The translations under genes and the position numbers were made by a program. A stretch of DNA of 64,000 nucleotides from Betaproteobacteria bacterium Ga0077532 (lineage in GTDB: Bacteria > Pseudomonadota > Gammaproteobacteria > Burkholderiales > Ga0077523): positions 42,084-106,083 of the forward strand of contig LNEE01000059.1 of assembly GCA_001464895.1 (NCBI GenBank), given 5' to 3'. Of the stretch, positions 36,353-45,836 are shown one piece after another. Each line of letters starts with the position of its first letter. The stretch's first letter is position 1. Under the pieces are notes generated by a model. The model searched no databases, was not told the origin of the DNA, and saw only the letters and a program-made list of their open reading frames with translations.

Positions 36353-38650
36353 ATGACTGGTTCCTACGACCTCCCCCTCCTCTTCCTGTCCTGGGGGGTC
36401 GCCACCCTGGCGTCACTGGCATTTCTGCGGGTGGCCGACGCGCTGCCTCCCATGGCGCCCGCTGCTGTCCGGCCCTGGTGGCTCGCGGGATCCGCCGTCT
36501 CCGGTGCCGGATTCTGGGCTGCGTGCGTCGTCGGTCTGCTGGCCTATCGGCTGCCCATCGATGTCGGTTTCGGCCCACTCCTGCTCGTGGCTGCTCTTGT
36601 CCCCGTCGGGATCGGTACGGGCGCCGCGCTGAGGCTTCTTTCACGGACTCCCGATTCCGGCCGCGACCTGCCCGCCGCTGCACTGGCGGCGCTCGCCCTC
36701 GTGGCGGGGACCGGGACGATGCACTTCATGGCGACGAGCGCCTGGAGGATCGGCCCCTACGTGGGGCAGGACATCCCACTGCGCCTCATCGCCTTGACGA
36801 TCGCGGCCTGCCTCGTCGCCGTCGTGCTGGCACAGACTGACCGGAGACCCTCTGCCGCCGCCGGTCGGGCGACGGCCCGGGGCCTGGAGTCCTGGACTCG
36901 TGATCGCACGGCGCTTCGGCATCCGCTTGGCGCTGCGGCGCTGGGTGCCGTCGTCGTGATGCTCCAGATGGCCGGTGTGGCGGCCGTCCGGGTGCAACCC
37001 GAATCCGTTGCCCTGGTGCCTGGGGCCGGGCCTGCCGTTCCATGGATCGCTGCGCTGGTGGCCGCGGTCGCCGCGGCGGGGATCGCATTTCTTCTGCTGC
37101 GTCTCGACCTCCGCGCCGCGACAGCCCGGGCCGGAGCGCCACTCAGCCAGGCGGTGGTCTTGCCCGAAGCAGTGCACTCCGTCGCTGAAGTCATCCCTGC
37201 CGGTCCAGTTGTCAGCGTTCCGGAGACCACGACCCGCGAGGTCTCGTCCGGCCCCATCGTCGTGTTCCGCACGGATCCGGCATACCCGGACGTCCTCGCC
37301 GCGTTCTCCGCGAATGCCGGGCCCCTCTGGGGGTACGGCGAGGAAGCCCTGGGCGCCGCGACGGCGCTGGCCGATGTCTTCCACGAGCACGACTGGAACG
37401 CCGACCGCACCGCCCAATGGCGTCGGCGCTTCGGTGCCGGCGCCGTGCGCATCACGGAGGATGTTCGGGTCCGACGGGCCGATGGCGTCTTCCGCTGGCA
37501 CCAGCTCTCCCTCGCGCCCGATGGCACTGTCGGTGCTGGCGGCGGCTGGGTCGGACACCTGGTCGACGTCGACGAGCGCAAGCACGCCGAACTGCACGCC
37601 CATGCGCAGATCCGCCGCCTCGCGGAGCTTGCCGATGGTCACCGCGATGCGTCCCGCGATGCCGCCCTGCTCGAGGACACCCGGGAGATGCTGCATCTCG
37701 CCGAGACGCTGCCGGAGGCGCGCGAGATCATCCGTCGCGCCTGCACGAGACTGCTACCGGGTTGGTCGGGCGCCCTGACGCGGGTGGAGGACGAATCGCA
37801 CGTCTTCCTGACGGCCCGCTGGGGCGATCGTGTCCCGATGGTCGACCGCTTCAGCCCGCGGGACTGCTGGGCGCTCCGGAGCCATCGTGTCCACCGGTTC
37901 ACTGCGCCGGCCGAGCACGCCCTGTGCACCCACATCAGCCACGATGCGGACGCGCCGCCGCCGCACTTCTGCCTTCCGATCGTCGATCACCGCGAGGCGA
38001 TGGGTGCCGTGCACTTGTTCGCGCCCCACGACGTCGATGCCGGCGAGGTCGACGTGCTGCGTCCGCGCATCGACGCGTTGGCGCGCATGCTGGGTCAGGC
38101 GTTCTCCAATCTGCGGCTCCGGCTCGCCTTGCGCGAGCAGGCCATGCGGGATGCCCTCACCGGCCTCTACCAGCGGCGGTTCCTAGAGGAGGAACTGCCG
38201 GCCGAGCTGCAGCGCGCGCACCGGGAACGCCGCGCCGTCTGCGTGGCGATCCTCGATATCGACGGACTGGGGATGTTCAACGAGCGCCACGGGCGCGAGG
38301 CCGGGGATGCCGTGCTGGTTGCCGTCGGCCGGATCCTGAACGGGTCGCTCCGCGGCTACGACAGGGCGTGCCGTGTCGGTGGTGAGGAGATCGCGCTGGT
38401 GCTGCCCGGATGCGAACTGGAGGATGCCCTGATCCGCCTCGAGGAGATTCGCTGTGCCGTGGAAGCCCTGCGGCTCGAGCACGGCGGGGCGCCGCTGCCG
38501 GTGGTGACGATCTCGGTGGGCATCGCCGAGGCCCGCGGCGGCGCTGCGGATGCGATCACGCATCGCGCGACGGAAGCGCTCCAGCGCGCCAAGCAGAACG
38601 GCCGGAACCGGATCGAGATCGCCGAGCGGGAAGGACCGGTACTCGCCTGA
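36353..38650 (+). CDS. Membrane-anchored diguanylate cyclase (MHYT-like, PAS, GAF-like, GGDEF)
   Basis: A 765-residue protein. The first 250 residues have about seven hydrophobic segments with an MHFMA motif near residue 123, reminiscent of MHYT sensor domains. A PAS-type domain follows (about 300-410), then a GAF-like region (about 440-580) and a C-terminal GGDEF domain with RVGGEEI (about 677) preceded by an RGYD inhibitory-site motif five residues earlier. The GGDEF signature ends in Ile instead of Phe, which may or may not reduce activity. Start ATG 36353 precedes the first membrane helix. It diverges from the heat-shock operon. Confidence 0.85.
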   Translation: MTGSYDLPLLFLSWGVATLASLAFLRVADALPPMAPAAVRPWWLAGSAVSGAGFWAACVVGLLAYRLPIDVGFGPLLLVAALVPVGIGTGAALRLLSRTPDSGRDLPAAALAALALVAGTGTMHFMATSAWRIGPYVGQDIPLRLIALTIAACLVAVVLAQTDRRPSAAAGRATARGLESWTRDRTALRHPLGAAALGAVVVMLQMAGVAAVRVQPESVALVPGAGPAVPWIAALVAAVAAAGIAFLLLRLDLRAATARAGAPLSQAVVLPEAVHSVAEVIPAGPVVSVPETTTREVSSGPIVVFRTDPAYPDVLAAFSANAGPLWGYGEEALGAATALADVFHEHDWNADRTAQWRRRFGAGAVRITEDVRVRRADGVFRWHQLSLAPDGTVGAGGGWVGHLVDVDERKHAELHAHAQIRRLAELADGHRDASRDAALLEDTREMLHLAETLPEAREIIRRACTRLLPGWSGALTRVEDESHVFLTARWGDRVPMVDRFSPRDCWALRSHRVHRFTAPAEHALCTHISHDADAPPPHFCLPIVDHREAMGAVHLFAPHDVDAGEVDVLRPRIDALARMLGQAFSNLRLRLALREQAMRDALTGLYQRRFLEEELPAELQRAHRERRAVCVAILDIDGLGMFNERHGREAGDAVLVAVGRILNGSLRGYDRACRVGGEEIALVLPGCELEDALIRLEEIRCAVEALRLEHGGAPLPVVTISVGIAEARGGAADAITHRATEALQRAKQNGRNRIEIAEREGPVLA

Positions 38651-38671
38651 CGGGGTGTCGGTCCGGGCGAC

Positions 38672-39691
38672 TCAGGGCGTCCCGGTCAGCAGCTCCACCG
38701 CAGAGCGTCGGATGCCGGCGCGCAGCGCGGGCAGTTCGCCGCGGGTCTTCTCGATCAGGTCGTAGAGGTCCACGCCCAGGAGCAGGTGCACGTCGTTCCG
38801 CACGCCGGGAACATCGGAGTGGTGGAGCGTGAGACCCGCCGAGTAGCGCCCGTATCGCAGCAGCCCGCCGTATCCCATCCCCTGACCCGTGCTGGCGGTC
38901 ACCACCGCCGAGGCGCCCCACCATCGGCTGAATCGGCTGCCCTCGAGGTAGCGGACGAAGCCGATCGGTTCCAGCATCAGGCTGCCTTCGAGGTTCGCGC
39001 GCTCACGGCTGCGGGTGTTGATCTCGACGCCGACCGAGGGCCGCATGAAGACGATCTGGGTGTCGAACAAGGGCGCAGCGTCCGAATCACCGAGCCGCTT
39101 GCCGTTCAGCCACAGTTCCCAGGGCCACATCGGCAGCCCGTTCCGGATGAGGTCCTCGTGATCGGTGGCGCGCCGCTTCAGCGCGATCCACTGGGCCTGC
39201 TTGCCCGGCGCTTCCAGGGCCGCCAGCGCCGTGTTCAGGAACCGCGCGATCGACACCATGTCGTGGTACTTCGCCGCGATGGGCAGCGGGCGGCACGGGA
39301 TTGTCACCGGGCGCTCGGCGGGATCCCGCTCGAACAGGACGGGGTTGGCCGTGTCGGGGTCGATGCCGATCTCCCACAGAGCCGACCAGCGCGATGTCGG
39401 GGCGCGCAGCTGCCTCAGGAACGCCGCAGGGCCCGCAGTCGCGGCTTCCCCCGGTGGGAGCGATCGCTCGAACCGGTTCGCAATGCGGTCGAGCGCCGCC
39501 TGCAGTCGATCGGCCGCGATGTCCTCCGCGGCGTCGCTCTCCAGCGCGGAGCGCTCGAACGCTGCCGACGGCGCGAGCGGGACGCCACAGACCTTGCCGG
39601 GATCCGCTGCCGCCGCGAGGGTCGGGAGCCCGACGATCAAGGCCGCGGCGACCGCCGCCAGCCAGTGCATGCCTCTCGCGAGTGTTCTCAT
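38672..39691 (-). CDS. Exported protein of unknown function
   Basis: I do not recognise the family. The 339-residue protein has a signal peptide (LAAVAAALIVGLPTLAAAA, cut near residue 29), then a mainly soluble region with CGVPLAP, an IPCRPLPIAAKYHDMVSIARFLNTAL stretch and a C-terminal part rich in short alternating aromatic strands (LMLEPIGFVRYLEGSRFSRWWGAS, GMGYGGLLRYGRYSAGLTLHHSD) that could be beta-structured. The start ATG overlaps the stop of the upstream hydrolase gene (ATGA), so the two are made together. Confidence 0.65.
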   Translation of the reverse strand: MRTLARGMHWLAAVAAALIVGLPTLAAAADPGKVCGVPLAPSAAFERSALESDAAEDIAADRLQAALDRIANRFERSLPPGEAATAGPAAFLRQLRAPTSRWSALWEIGIDPDTANPVLFERDPAERPVTIPCRPLPIAAKYHDMVSIARFLNTALAALEAPGKQAQWIALKRRATDHEDLIRNGLPMWPWELWLNGKRLGDSDAAPLFDTQIVFMRPSVGVEINTRSRERANLEGSLMLEPIGFVRYLEGSRFSRWWGASAVVTASTGQGMGYGGLLRYGRYSAGLTLHHSDVPGVRNDVHLLLGVDLYDLIEKTRGELPALRAGIRRSAVELLTGTP

Positions 39692-40830
39692 GGCGCCAGC
39701 TCCTTCAGTGCGCGGATCACCGTCAGCAGGTCCTGGAGGGTCCCCGAGCTGGCGACGGCCGAGTCCGCCAGTTGCGTGAGCTTCGTCTGCACCTCCGTCG
39801 CGAGTCCGCCGCCGAGGCCCTGCCAGTGGGCGTCCGCCTCCTGCTTCGCCAGCGTGATGTCGTCCGGTGTCACGACATCGGTCATGCGTGTGAGCAGTGG
39901 CATGTGCACGAGCGGGTTCGCGAGGTAGTGCGCGAAGCCGTGCGTGTTGCGGCTGCGGATGTGGTCGATCCCGAGCCGCCTGCCGTTCGTGCGCGTGCCG
40001 ACCTGGAAGCGCTTCACGTTGCACACCGGATCGAAGCGGTTGTTGATGTCGCGGAAGAGCGCGCACTCCAGGAGCCCGTCGTGCTTCGCGGAGAGGTAGT
40101 CGCCGTTGACGCGGCTGATGAGCGGGATCACGTTCGAGACGAGGAACAGCGTGTTGAGCGGGAACGGCATCGGGCGATCGGGGTGCGCTTCCGTACCGAG
40201 GCGCACTTGCTCGAAATGTGTGCGCTGGTCGTCCGTGAGCGGTCCGCCGTCGAGCAGACCGGGCGCCTTAGCCAGTGCGGGCGATGCGGTGACCTTCGCC
40301 TGGTCGCCCAGGAAGTCCGCAGTGGCCAGGGTCCACAGGGCGTCGTGGGCGACGGCCGTGCCCATCGAGTGCGCAACGATTCCGATGCGCGGGAACGTCT
40401 CGCCGGGTTCCGCAGCCTTCAAGTGCCGCTTCAGGACCTCGCCCGCAAGGATCGATGCGACGCGCAGCCGCACCGCGCGCGCCACGATGTCGAAACCACC
40501 GTAGAGGAGGATGTCGCCGCCGAAGTCGGCGTACAGGTTCTTGTTGCCGCCGACCTCGGCCAGCAGCTGCTGCACCTTCGCGACCCAGGGAAAGGCGCCG
40601 GCCGCCGGGCCGAGATCGTCCGCGAGCTTCTCCCACTGGTCGAGCACGAGGTCGAAGAGATCGTCGTAGCGGACCTCGACGATGTCGACGAAGTCCGCGA
40701 GCTGCTTGCCGGCGAAGCACGGGTAGCGCTTCATGGCGGCGTCGAGCGCGGCCACGGGGCCATCCGCCTGCGCGGACCATCCCGCGCCGTGCCGGCCGAT
40801 GCCGTGGACGAAAAATAGGACGTTCTTCAT
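39688..40830 (-). CDS. Alpha/beta-hydrolase, lipase/esterase-like
   Basis: The 380-residue cytosolic protein shows an oxyanion-type VHGIGRHG (about residue 8) and a nucleophile elbow IVAHSMGTAVAHDAL (about 152) with the central serine. These are hallmarks of alpha/beta hydrolases of the DUF676/PGAP1-like kind. A histidine of the triad is probably among the C-terminal THGFAHYL residues. Substrate unknown. It is coupled by overlap to the exported protein 38672-39691; no other operon member is evident. Confidence 0.75.
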   Translation of the reverse strand: MKNVLFFVHGIGRHGAGWSAQADGPVAALDAAMKRYPCFAGKQLADFVDIVEVRYDDLFDLVLDQWEKLADDLGPAAGAFPWVAKVQQLLAEVGGNKNLYADFGGDILLYGGFDIVARAVRLRVASILAGEVLKRHLKAAEPGETFPRIGIVAHSMGTAVAHDALWTLATADFLGDQAKVTASPALAKAPGLLDGGPLTDDQRTHFEQVRLGTEAHPDRPMPFPLNTLFLVSNVIPLISRVNGDYLSAKHDGLLECALFRDINNRFDPVCNVKRFQVGTRTNGRRLGIDHIRSRNTHGFAHYLANPLVHMPLLTRMTDVVTPDDITLAKQEADAHWQGLGGGLATEVQTKLTQLADSAVASSGTLQDLLTVIRALKELAP

Positions 40831-40957
40831 GCGGCGGTCTCCGGCGGGCGTGGGGGACTCGCAGTCCGACCCGCGCCGCCCGATGGCCGACGGGGCATGA
40901 CTACCCGGGCATCATAGTCGCCGCTGTCGCCATCGCCACCATCCGATCGGCGAGACG

Positions 40958-43039
40958 TCAGTCCGTCGTCTCGAACACCACGGCGTCCAGGGCGACGCAG
41001 CCATCGCCCGCGCTGCCGATCAGCACCGGATTCACGTCCAGGCTCGCAATGCGGCTGCCCGGTGCGGACACCAGCGCGCCGACGGCGGTCACGGCCTTCG
41101 CGAAGGCGTCCAGATCCATCGGCGGCTCGCCGCGCACGCCCGTGAAGAGCGGGGCGACGCGGAGACGGGAGAGCGCCGCTTGCACGTCGGCGGCATCGAA
41201 CGGCGGGAGCAGCAGCTGCGAGTCGGGCAGTGCCTCCACGTACTTGCCGCCGTCGCCGATCACGACCACCGGGCCGAACACCGGGTCCACGTGGGCGCCG
41301 ACCATCAGTTCACGACGACCCCGGGCCATCGCTGCCACCAGCACGCCGTCGAACGCGAAGCCGCCGTCGCGCAAGGTCTTCTCCATGGCGGTGAAGGCGG
41401 CGCGGGTCGCATCGGTGTCCATGAGGCCGAGCCGCACGAGTCCGAGTTCCGACTTGTGGGCGACATCGGCGGAGCAGCCCTTCACCACGACCGGCCCACC
41501 GATCGCGGCGAACGCAGCGGCAGCCTCGTCCGCCGTCCGGCAGAGACGATGCGGCACCACGGGCACGCCGGCGTTCGCGAGCCGCGCGAGGCTCTCGGCC
41601 TCGTTCAGCATGCGTTGCGGTCCGCCTGCGCGCGTCGCCACAGGGGCCGTGGGCTTCGCGGCGTGGATACGTTCGTGGTGCGCGGTGAACTGGGCGAGGG
41701 CCGAGACGGCTTCGGCCTCGGTCTGGAACACGGGAAGGCCGCGCTCGCGGAACGGGGCGGCCACTTCGTCCTGCGTGATGGCGGCGACCACGGGCTTGCC
41801 GGTCGCCTGCGCGAAGTCGGCGGTGTCCCGCGCGAACGCTTCCACATCGTAGGCCGCCCCGGCGACGGGGATGCCGATCACGAAGGCGTCGGCGGCCGGA
41901 TCGCGGGCGATCGCCGGGAGGATCGCGCCGAAGAGTCCGCTGTTGGTCATCAGCGCGGCGGTGATGTCGATCGGGTTGGTCGTCGTCGCGAAGGACGGCA
42001 GGATCGCCGCCATCTCGGCGCGCGTCTCGGGCGCGAGGGTCGCGATGGGCATCCCGGCGCGCGTCGCGGCGTCGGCCGCCATCACGCACACGGCGCCCGA
42101 GTTGCTGATCGCCACGAGGCGCCGTCCGGCGGGCTTCCATCCCTTGAGATACAGCTCGGTGGCCGCGACGAGTTCGCGGAGATCGCGGGCCCGCCAGATG
42201 CCGTTCCGTTCGAGGAAGGCATCGACGACGCGGTCCTCGTTGGCCAGTGCGCCGGTGTGCGACCGCGCGGCCTGCTGTCCGGCCGGCGTACGTCCGGATT
42301 TCAGGGCGACGATCGGCAAGCCGCGAGCGTGCGCGATGCGTGCCGCTTCGGCGAGCGGGGCGGGGTCAGGGATGCTCTCCAGGTAGAGCAGCAGGAGTTT
42401 CAGGTCGGGATCCTCCGCGACGGCGCCGGCCAGTTCGCCCACGGTAATGTCGCAGTCGTTGCCCGTGGCGTGGGCGTACCGGACGCCGATCCCGCGCCGG
42501 CGCAGCATGCAATAGGGCACCACGCTCATCGCGCCGCTCTGGCTCACGACGCCTACCGGGCCGTCCATGGGCGGCACCTCGATGAACATCGACGAGAAGG
42601 AGAGCACCGCGCCGTTGCCGAAGTTGGCGAGCCCCTGGGAGTTCGGTCCGACGACCCGCATGCCGGCGGCGCGGGCAACCTCGCGCATGCGAACCTCGCC
42701 CGCTATGCCCTCCGGCGACGCTGTCTCGCCGAACCCGGAGGACATGACCACGCACGCCTTCACGCCCGCGGCGGCGAGTTGCGTCACGGCGTCGACGGCG
42801 GCGGCCCCCGGCACGGCGACGATCGCAGCTTCCGGCACTTCTGGCAGGGCATCGATGGACGGGAAGGTCGGAAAGCCCTGCGTCTCGCTGCGCTTCGGGT
42901 TCACGGCGTACACGCGTCCGCGGTAGCCGAACTTCGACAGGTAGGCGAGCGGGCGTCCGCCGATCTTGTCGGGGTTCTCCGACGCGCCGATGACAACGAT
43001 CGATTCGGGGGCGAGGCAGGCGCGCAGTTGCGGCGTCAT
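40958..43039 (-). CDS. ADP-forming acyl-CoA synthetase (acetate-CoA ligase family)
   Basis: The 693-residue protein has a CoA-binding Rossmann domain (about 1-140; SIVVIGASENPDKIGGRPLAYL), a succinyl-CoA-ligase-like domain with VVSQSGAMS (about 165) and the phosphohistidine candidate in SHTGALANED. A second ligase domain and a C-terminal ATP-grasp domain (about 480-690; VVKGCSADVAHKSELGLVRLGL) follow. Such fused proteins interconvert acyl-CoA plus ADP and acid plus ATP. It follows the thiolase-like/DUF35 pair by 66 bases and probably activates or recycles an acyl-CoA in the same pathway. Acetyltransferase (Pat/AcuA) fusion is excluded as no GNAT domain is present. Confidence 0.88.
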   Translation of the reverse strand: MTPQLRACLAPESIVVIGASENPDKIGGRPLAYLSKFGYRGRVYAVNPKRSETQGFPTFPSIDALPEVPEAAIVAVPGAAAVDAVTQLAAAGVKACVVMSSGFGETASPEGIAGEVRMREVARAAGMRVVGPNSQGLANFGNGAVLSFSSMFIEVPPMDGPVGVVSQSGAMSVVPYCMLRRRGIGVRYAHATGNDCDITVGELAGAVAEDPDLKLLLLYLESIPDPAPLAEAARIAHARGLPIVALKSGRTPAGQQAARSHTGALANEDRVVDAFLERNGIWRARDLRELVAATELYLKGWKPAGRRLVAISNSGAVCVMAADAATRAGMPIATLAPETRAEMAAILPSFATTTNPIDITAALMTNSGLFGAILPAIARDPAADAFVIGIPVAGAAYDVEAFARDTADFAQATGKPVVAAITQDEVAAPFRERGLPVFQTEAEAVSALAQFTAHHERIHAAKPTAPVATRAGGPQRMLNEAESLARLANAGVPVVPHRLCRTADEAAAAFAAIGGPVVVKGCSADVAHKSELGLVRLGLMDTDATRAAFTAMEKTLRDGGFAFDGVLVAAMARGRRELMVGAHVDPVFGPVVVIGDGGKYVEALPDSQLLLPPFDAADVQAALSRLRVAPLFTGVRGEPPMDLDAFAKAVTAVGALVSAPGSRIASLDVNPVLIGSAGDGCVALDAVVFETTD

Positions 43040-43105
43040 GGTGGGGTGCTCCGTGGGGACGATCGCCGCGGTAAGTGGCCGCGGCGGAACGAACGCGGTG
43101 GGTGA

Positions 43106-43465
43106 TCAGCCTTCGAGGACGAAGAGCGGCACGGTGGCCGAACCGAAGGCGTGGAAGGTGGCGCGGACACGGTCGCCGATGCGGGCTTCCGGCACCACGT
43201 GGGCCATCAGGCGGAAACCTTCGTCGGCATCCACGAGGGCGATCGCGTAGGGCGCGTACGGGCGCAGGGCCTCGCTCGGCGCGCGCGCGACGAGCGTGAC
43301 GGCGTGCACGATGCCGAGGCCGGACGCCTGCTTCCGGATGAGCGAGCGCGAGCCGCACGCGGGGCAGAAGTCGCGGCGGAAGTACCACGCGTGATGGCAG
43401 TCGCCGCAGTGCTGCAGCGCGATGCCTTCTGTGCCTTCGGTCCAGTCGAGGATGTCCGGATTCAT
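43106..43465 (-). CDS. Zinc-ribbon/OB-fold (DUF35) acyl-CoA-binding partner of thiolase-like protein
   Basis: A 119-residue protein with an N-terminal zinc ribbon (HCGDCHHAWYFRRDFCPACGS, four cysteines) and a C-terminal OB fold with PYAIALVDADEGFRLMAHVV. DUF35 proteins form complexes with thiolase-like enzymes and bind the CoA moiety. Its ATG overlaps the thiolase-like stop (ATGA), the usual layout of such pairs. Confidence 0.88.
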   Translation of the reverse strand: MNPDILDWTEGTEGIALQHCGDCHHAWYFRRDFCPACGSRSLIRKQASGLGIVHAVTLVARAPSEALRPYAPYAIALVDADEGFRLMAHVVPEARIGDRVRATFHAFGSATVPLFVLEG

Positions 43466-44598
43466 GCTTCCCTCCCGAGCACGAGCGAGACGTGGGACGA
43501 CAGCACGCCACCGTCGCCGTGGAGCAGGGCGATGCCGGGGGTGCCGCGCTGGCGGGTGCCGGCCCGACCGGTCATCTGCAACTGCGTCTCCACGAGGTGC
43601 GCCATGGCGCCACCGACGCCGCAGTGGCCGTACGACAGCAGACCGCCATGCGTGTTGAGCGGCACGCCGTCCGCGTTCGAGAAGTGGCCTTCGGATGCGA
43701 GGCGGCCGGCGCCGCCGCGCGGGGCGAGTCCGATCTCCTCCAGCAGGATCGCGAGCGTGATCGTGAAGCTGTCGTAGATGGCAGCGTAGTCGACGTCGCC
43801 CAGCTGGATGCCTGCCGCCTGCATCGCCGCGCGGGTGGACGCGGCCGCACCGAACTCGGTGAGGCTGGGCGCGGCGGTGACGTGCTGATGCGTGTGCGCC
43901 TGTGCCGTGCCGCGGATGCGTACCGAGAAGTCGTTGGTGCGGTCGCGACTCACGACGAAGGCGGCGCCGCCGTCGGACACCGGGCAGCAGTCGAGCAGCT
44001 TGAGCGGCGAGGCGACGGGCTTGGAGGCGAGCACCTGGTCCGCGTCGATCGGGTCGTGGAACTGCGCGCCGGGATGGCACGCAGCGTGCCGACGCATGGT
44101 CACCGCCAGTTCCGCGAAGTCGCGCTCGGTGTTGCCGTGCTCGTGCATGTACCGCGAGGCGAGCAGTCCGTAGTAGGCGGGGATCGTCGCACCGAAGGGC
44201 ACTTCGTACACCGGGTGACCCACCTGGGCAAGCGTCTGGACCGCGGCGTCGCGGGTCTGGCCGGTGAGGCGGTTCTCGCCGGCCACCACCAGGACGTTCT
44301 GCGCGAGGCCGCTTTCGACGACGTGGTGGGCGAGCATCGCCATCGCGAATCCGGTCGCGCCGCCCAGCTGGATCGCGTGGGCGTAGGTCGGCACGAGGCC
44401 GAAGTGCTCGGCGAAGACCGTGGAAAGCATCAGGTGGGGGAAGGTCGTCGAGTAGCCGGTCAGCAGCCCGTCCACGTCGCGGCGGCCGAGACCGGCGTCG
44501 TCGAGGGCCGTGCCGGCCGCCTCGCTCATCAGGTCGAGCGTGCTGCGACCCGGGTGCTTGCCGAAGGGCGTGAGTCCCACGCCTGTGATCCAGGACAC
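43462..44598 (-). CDS. Thiolase-fold enzyme lacking the acyl-accepting cysteine (Ltp2/SCP-x-like)
   Basis: The 378-residue protein has the thiolase fold (GVGLTPFGKHPG, a C-terminal NTHGGLLSYGHCGVGGAMAH and LLHGDGGVLSSHVSLVLG). The position of the nucleophilic cysteine reads AIQLGGATGFAMAM with no cysteine, and the second catalytic cysteine is also absent. That pattern fits the Ltp2-type group that works as retro-aldolases with a DUF35 partner rather than thiolases. Cleavage of a beta-hydroxyacyl-CoA, for example from sterol-like or branched side chains, is the family-based guess. It begins the operon with the DUF35 gene and the ADP-forming ligase. Confidence 0.85.
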   Translation of the reverse strand: MSWITGVGLTPFGKHPGRSTLDLMSEAAGTALDDAGLGRRDVDGLLTGYSTTFPHLMLSTVFAEHFGLVPTYAHAIQLGGATGFAMAMLAHHVVESGLAQNVLVVAGENRLTGQTRDAAVQTLAQVGHPVYEVPFGATIPAYYGLLASRYMHEHGNTERDFAELAVTMRRHAACHPGAQFHDPIDADQVLASKPVASPLKLLDCCPVSDGGAAFVVSRDRTNDFSVRIRGTAQAHTHQHVTAAPSLTEFGAAASTRAAMQAAGIQLGDVDYAAIYDSFTITLAILLEEIGLAPRGGAGRLASEGHFSNADGVPLNTHGGLLSYGHCGVGGAMAHLVETQLQMTGRAGTRQRGTPGIALLHGDGGVLSSHVSLVLGREA

Positions 44599-44696
44599 CG
44601 CGTTCTCCTCTGGGAGTGAGCCGCGAGTCTCACCGGGACGGGGTGCCGCTGTCCACGGACCCGCCGGGGACTGTTCACATCATGGGCAGGGCACCC

Positions 44697-45149
44697 TCAG
44701 GTGCCTGCTACACCTTGCTGGAGCCAGAAGGTGACCGGGCCGTCGTTCACGAGGGCCACCTGCATGTCGGCACCGAAGACCCCGGACGCCACGATCGGGT
44801 GGGCGCCCCGCGCGAACGCGAGGGCGTGGTCGAACATGGCCCGGCCGACGTCGGGCGCCGCGGCCCCGGAGAAGCTGGGGCGGGTGCCCTTGCGGGTGTC
44901 GGCGGCCAGCGTGAACTGGGGGACGAGGAGGAGGCCGCCGCCGATGTCGCGGACGCTGCGATTCATCTTCCCGGCGTCGTCGGCGAACACGCGGTATCCG
45001 AGCAGCCGTTCCACGAGCCGTTCCGCGACGGCGGGCGTGTCCTCCGGCTCGGCGCAGACCAGGACCATCAGCCCCGGGCCGATCCCGCCCACCACCTCAC
45101 CGCCCACGCGCACACTGGCTTCGCGCACGCGCTGCAGCAATCCGATCAT
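44697..45149 (-). CDS. dtd: D-aminoacyl-tRNA deacylase
   Basis: Dtd removes D-amino acids (and glycine from tRNA-Ala) from mischarged tRNAs. The 150-residue sequence is full length, starting [24 protein letters not shown] and containing the catalytic SQxxT-like [22 protein letters not shown] (about 78) and the GPVTFWLQ C-terminal Gly-Pro motif. It is transcribed divergently from msrA with a 147-base spacer. Confidence 0.96.
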   Translation of the reverse strand: MIGLLQRVREASVRVGGEVVGGIGPGLMVLVCAEPEDTPAVAERLVERLLGYRVFADDAGKMNRSVRDIGGGLLLVPQFTLAADTRKGTRPSFSGAAAPDVGRAMFDHALAFARGAHPIVASGVFGADMQVALVNDGPVTFWLQQGVAGT

Positions 45150-45296
45150 GTCGTTCCCCGTCCGTCGGTCGTCGAGGCGCGGAGTCTACTTGGCGTGGCG
45201 GACCCTCGGCCCGTCGACCTGCGCGCTATCCTCCCGAGGAACGGCCCGACGACGATGTGGTCCACGGGTCCCGACACCGACAAAGGAGATACGACG

Positions 45297-45836
45297 ATGG
45301 CGATGGAGACCGCGACGCTCGCGGGGGGCTGCTTCTGGTGCGTGGAGGCCGTGCTGGTACGCCTGCGGGGCGTGAAGACAGTGAAGTCCGGCTACATGGG
45401 TGGACACACGCCAGCACCTACGTACCGGGATGTCTGCAACGGGGACACGGGGCATGGCGAGGTGGTGCGGGTCGAGTTCGATCCTGCAGTCATCGGATTC
45501 CGCGACATCCTCGAGGTGTTCTTCGGCACGCACGACCCGACGACGCCCGACCGGCAGGGCAACGATGTCGGTACGCAGTACCGCTCGGCGATCTTCTTCC
45601 ACACCGATGCGCAGCGCGTGGAGGCGGAGGACCTCGTGGCGGCGTTGTCGCGCGAGCACGTCTTCGACGCGCCGATCGTCACGGAGATCGTGCCGGCGGA
45701 GACCTTCCATCCGGCGGAGGACTATCACGACGACTACTTCGCCCGGAACCCGAACCAGCCCTACTGCCAGTACGTGGTCGCTCCGAAAGTGGCGAAGCTG
45801 CGCGCCAAGTTCACTTCCCTGCTGTCGGCTTCGTGA
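45297..45836 (+). CDS. msrA: Peptide methionine sulfoxide reductase A
   Basis: MsrA repairs methionine-S-sulfoxide in proteins. The 179-residue protein has the catalytic GCFWC motif (C12 as nucleophile), the GYMGG segment, GDTGHGEVVRVEFDP and the substrate-pocket YRSAIFF. Start ATG 45297 has a strong AAAGGAGAT ribosome site. No signal peptide, so cytosolic. It overlaps the tail of the convergent 45811 gene by 26 bases. Confidence 0.96.
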   Translation: MAMETATLAGGCFWCVEAVLVRLRGVKTVKSGYMGGHTPAPTYRDVCNGDTGHGEVVRVEFDPAVIGFRDILEVFFGTHDPTTPDRQGNDVGTQYRSAIFFHTDAQRVEAEDLVAALSREHVFDAPIVTEIVPAETFHPAEDYHDDYFARNPNQPYCQYVVAPKVAKLRAKFTSLLSAS

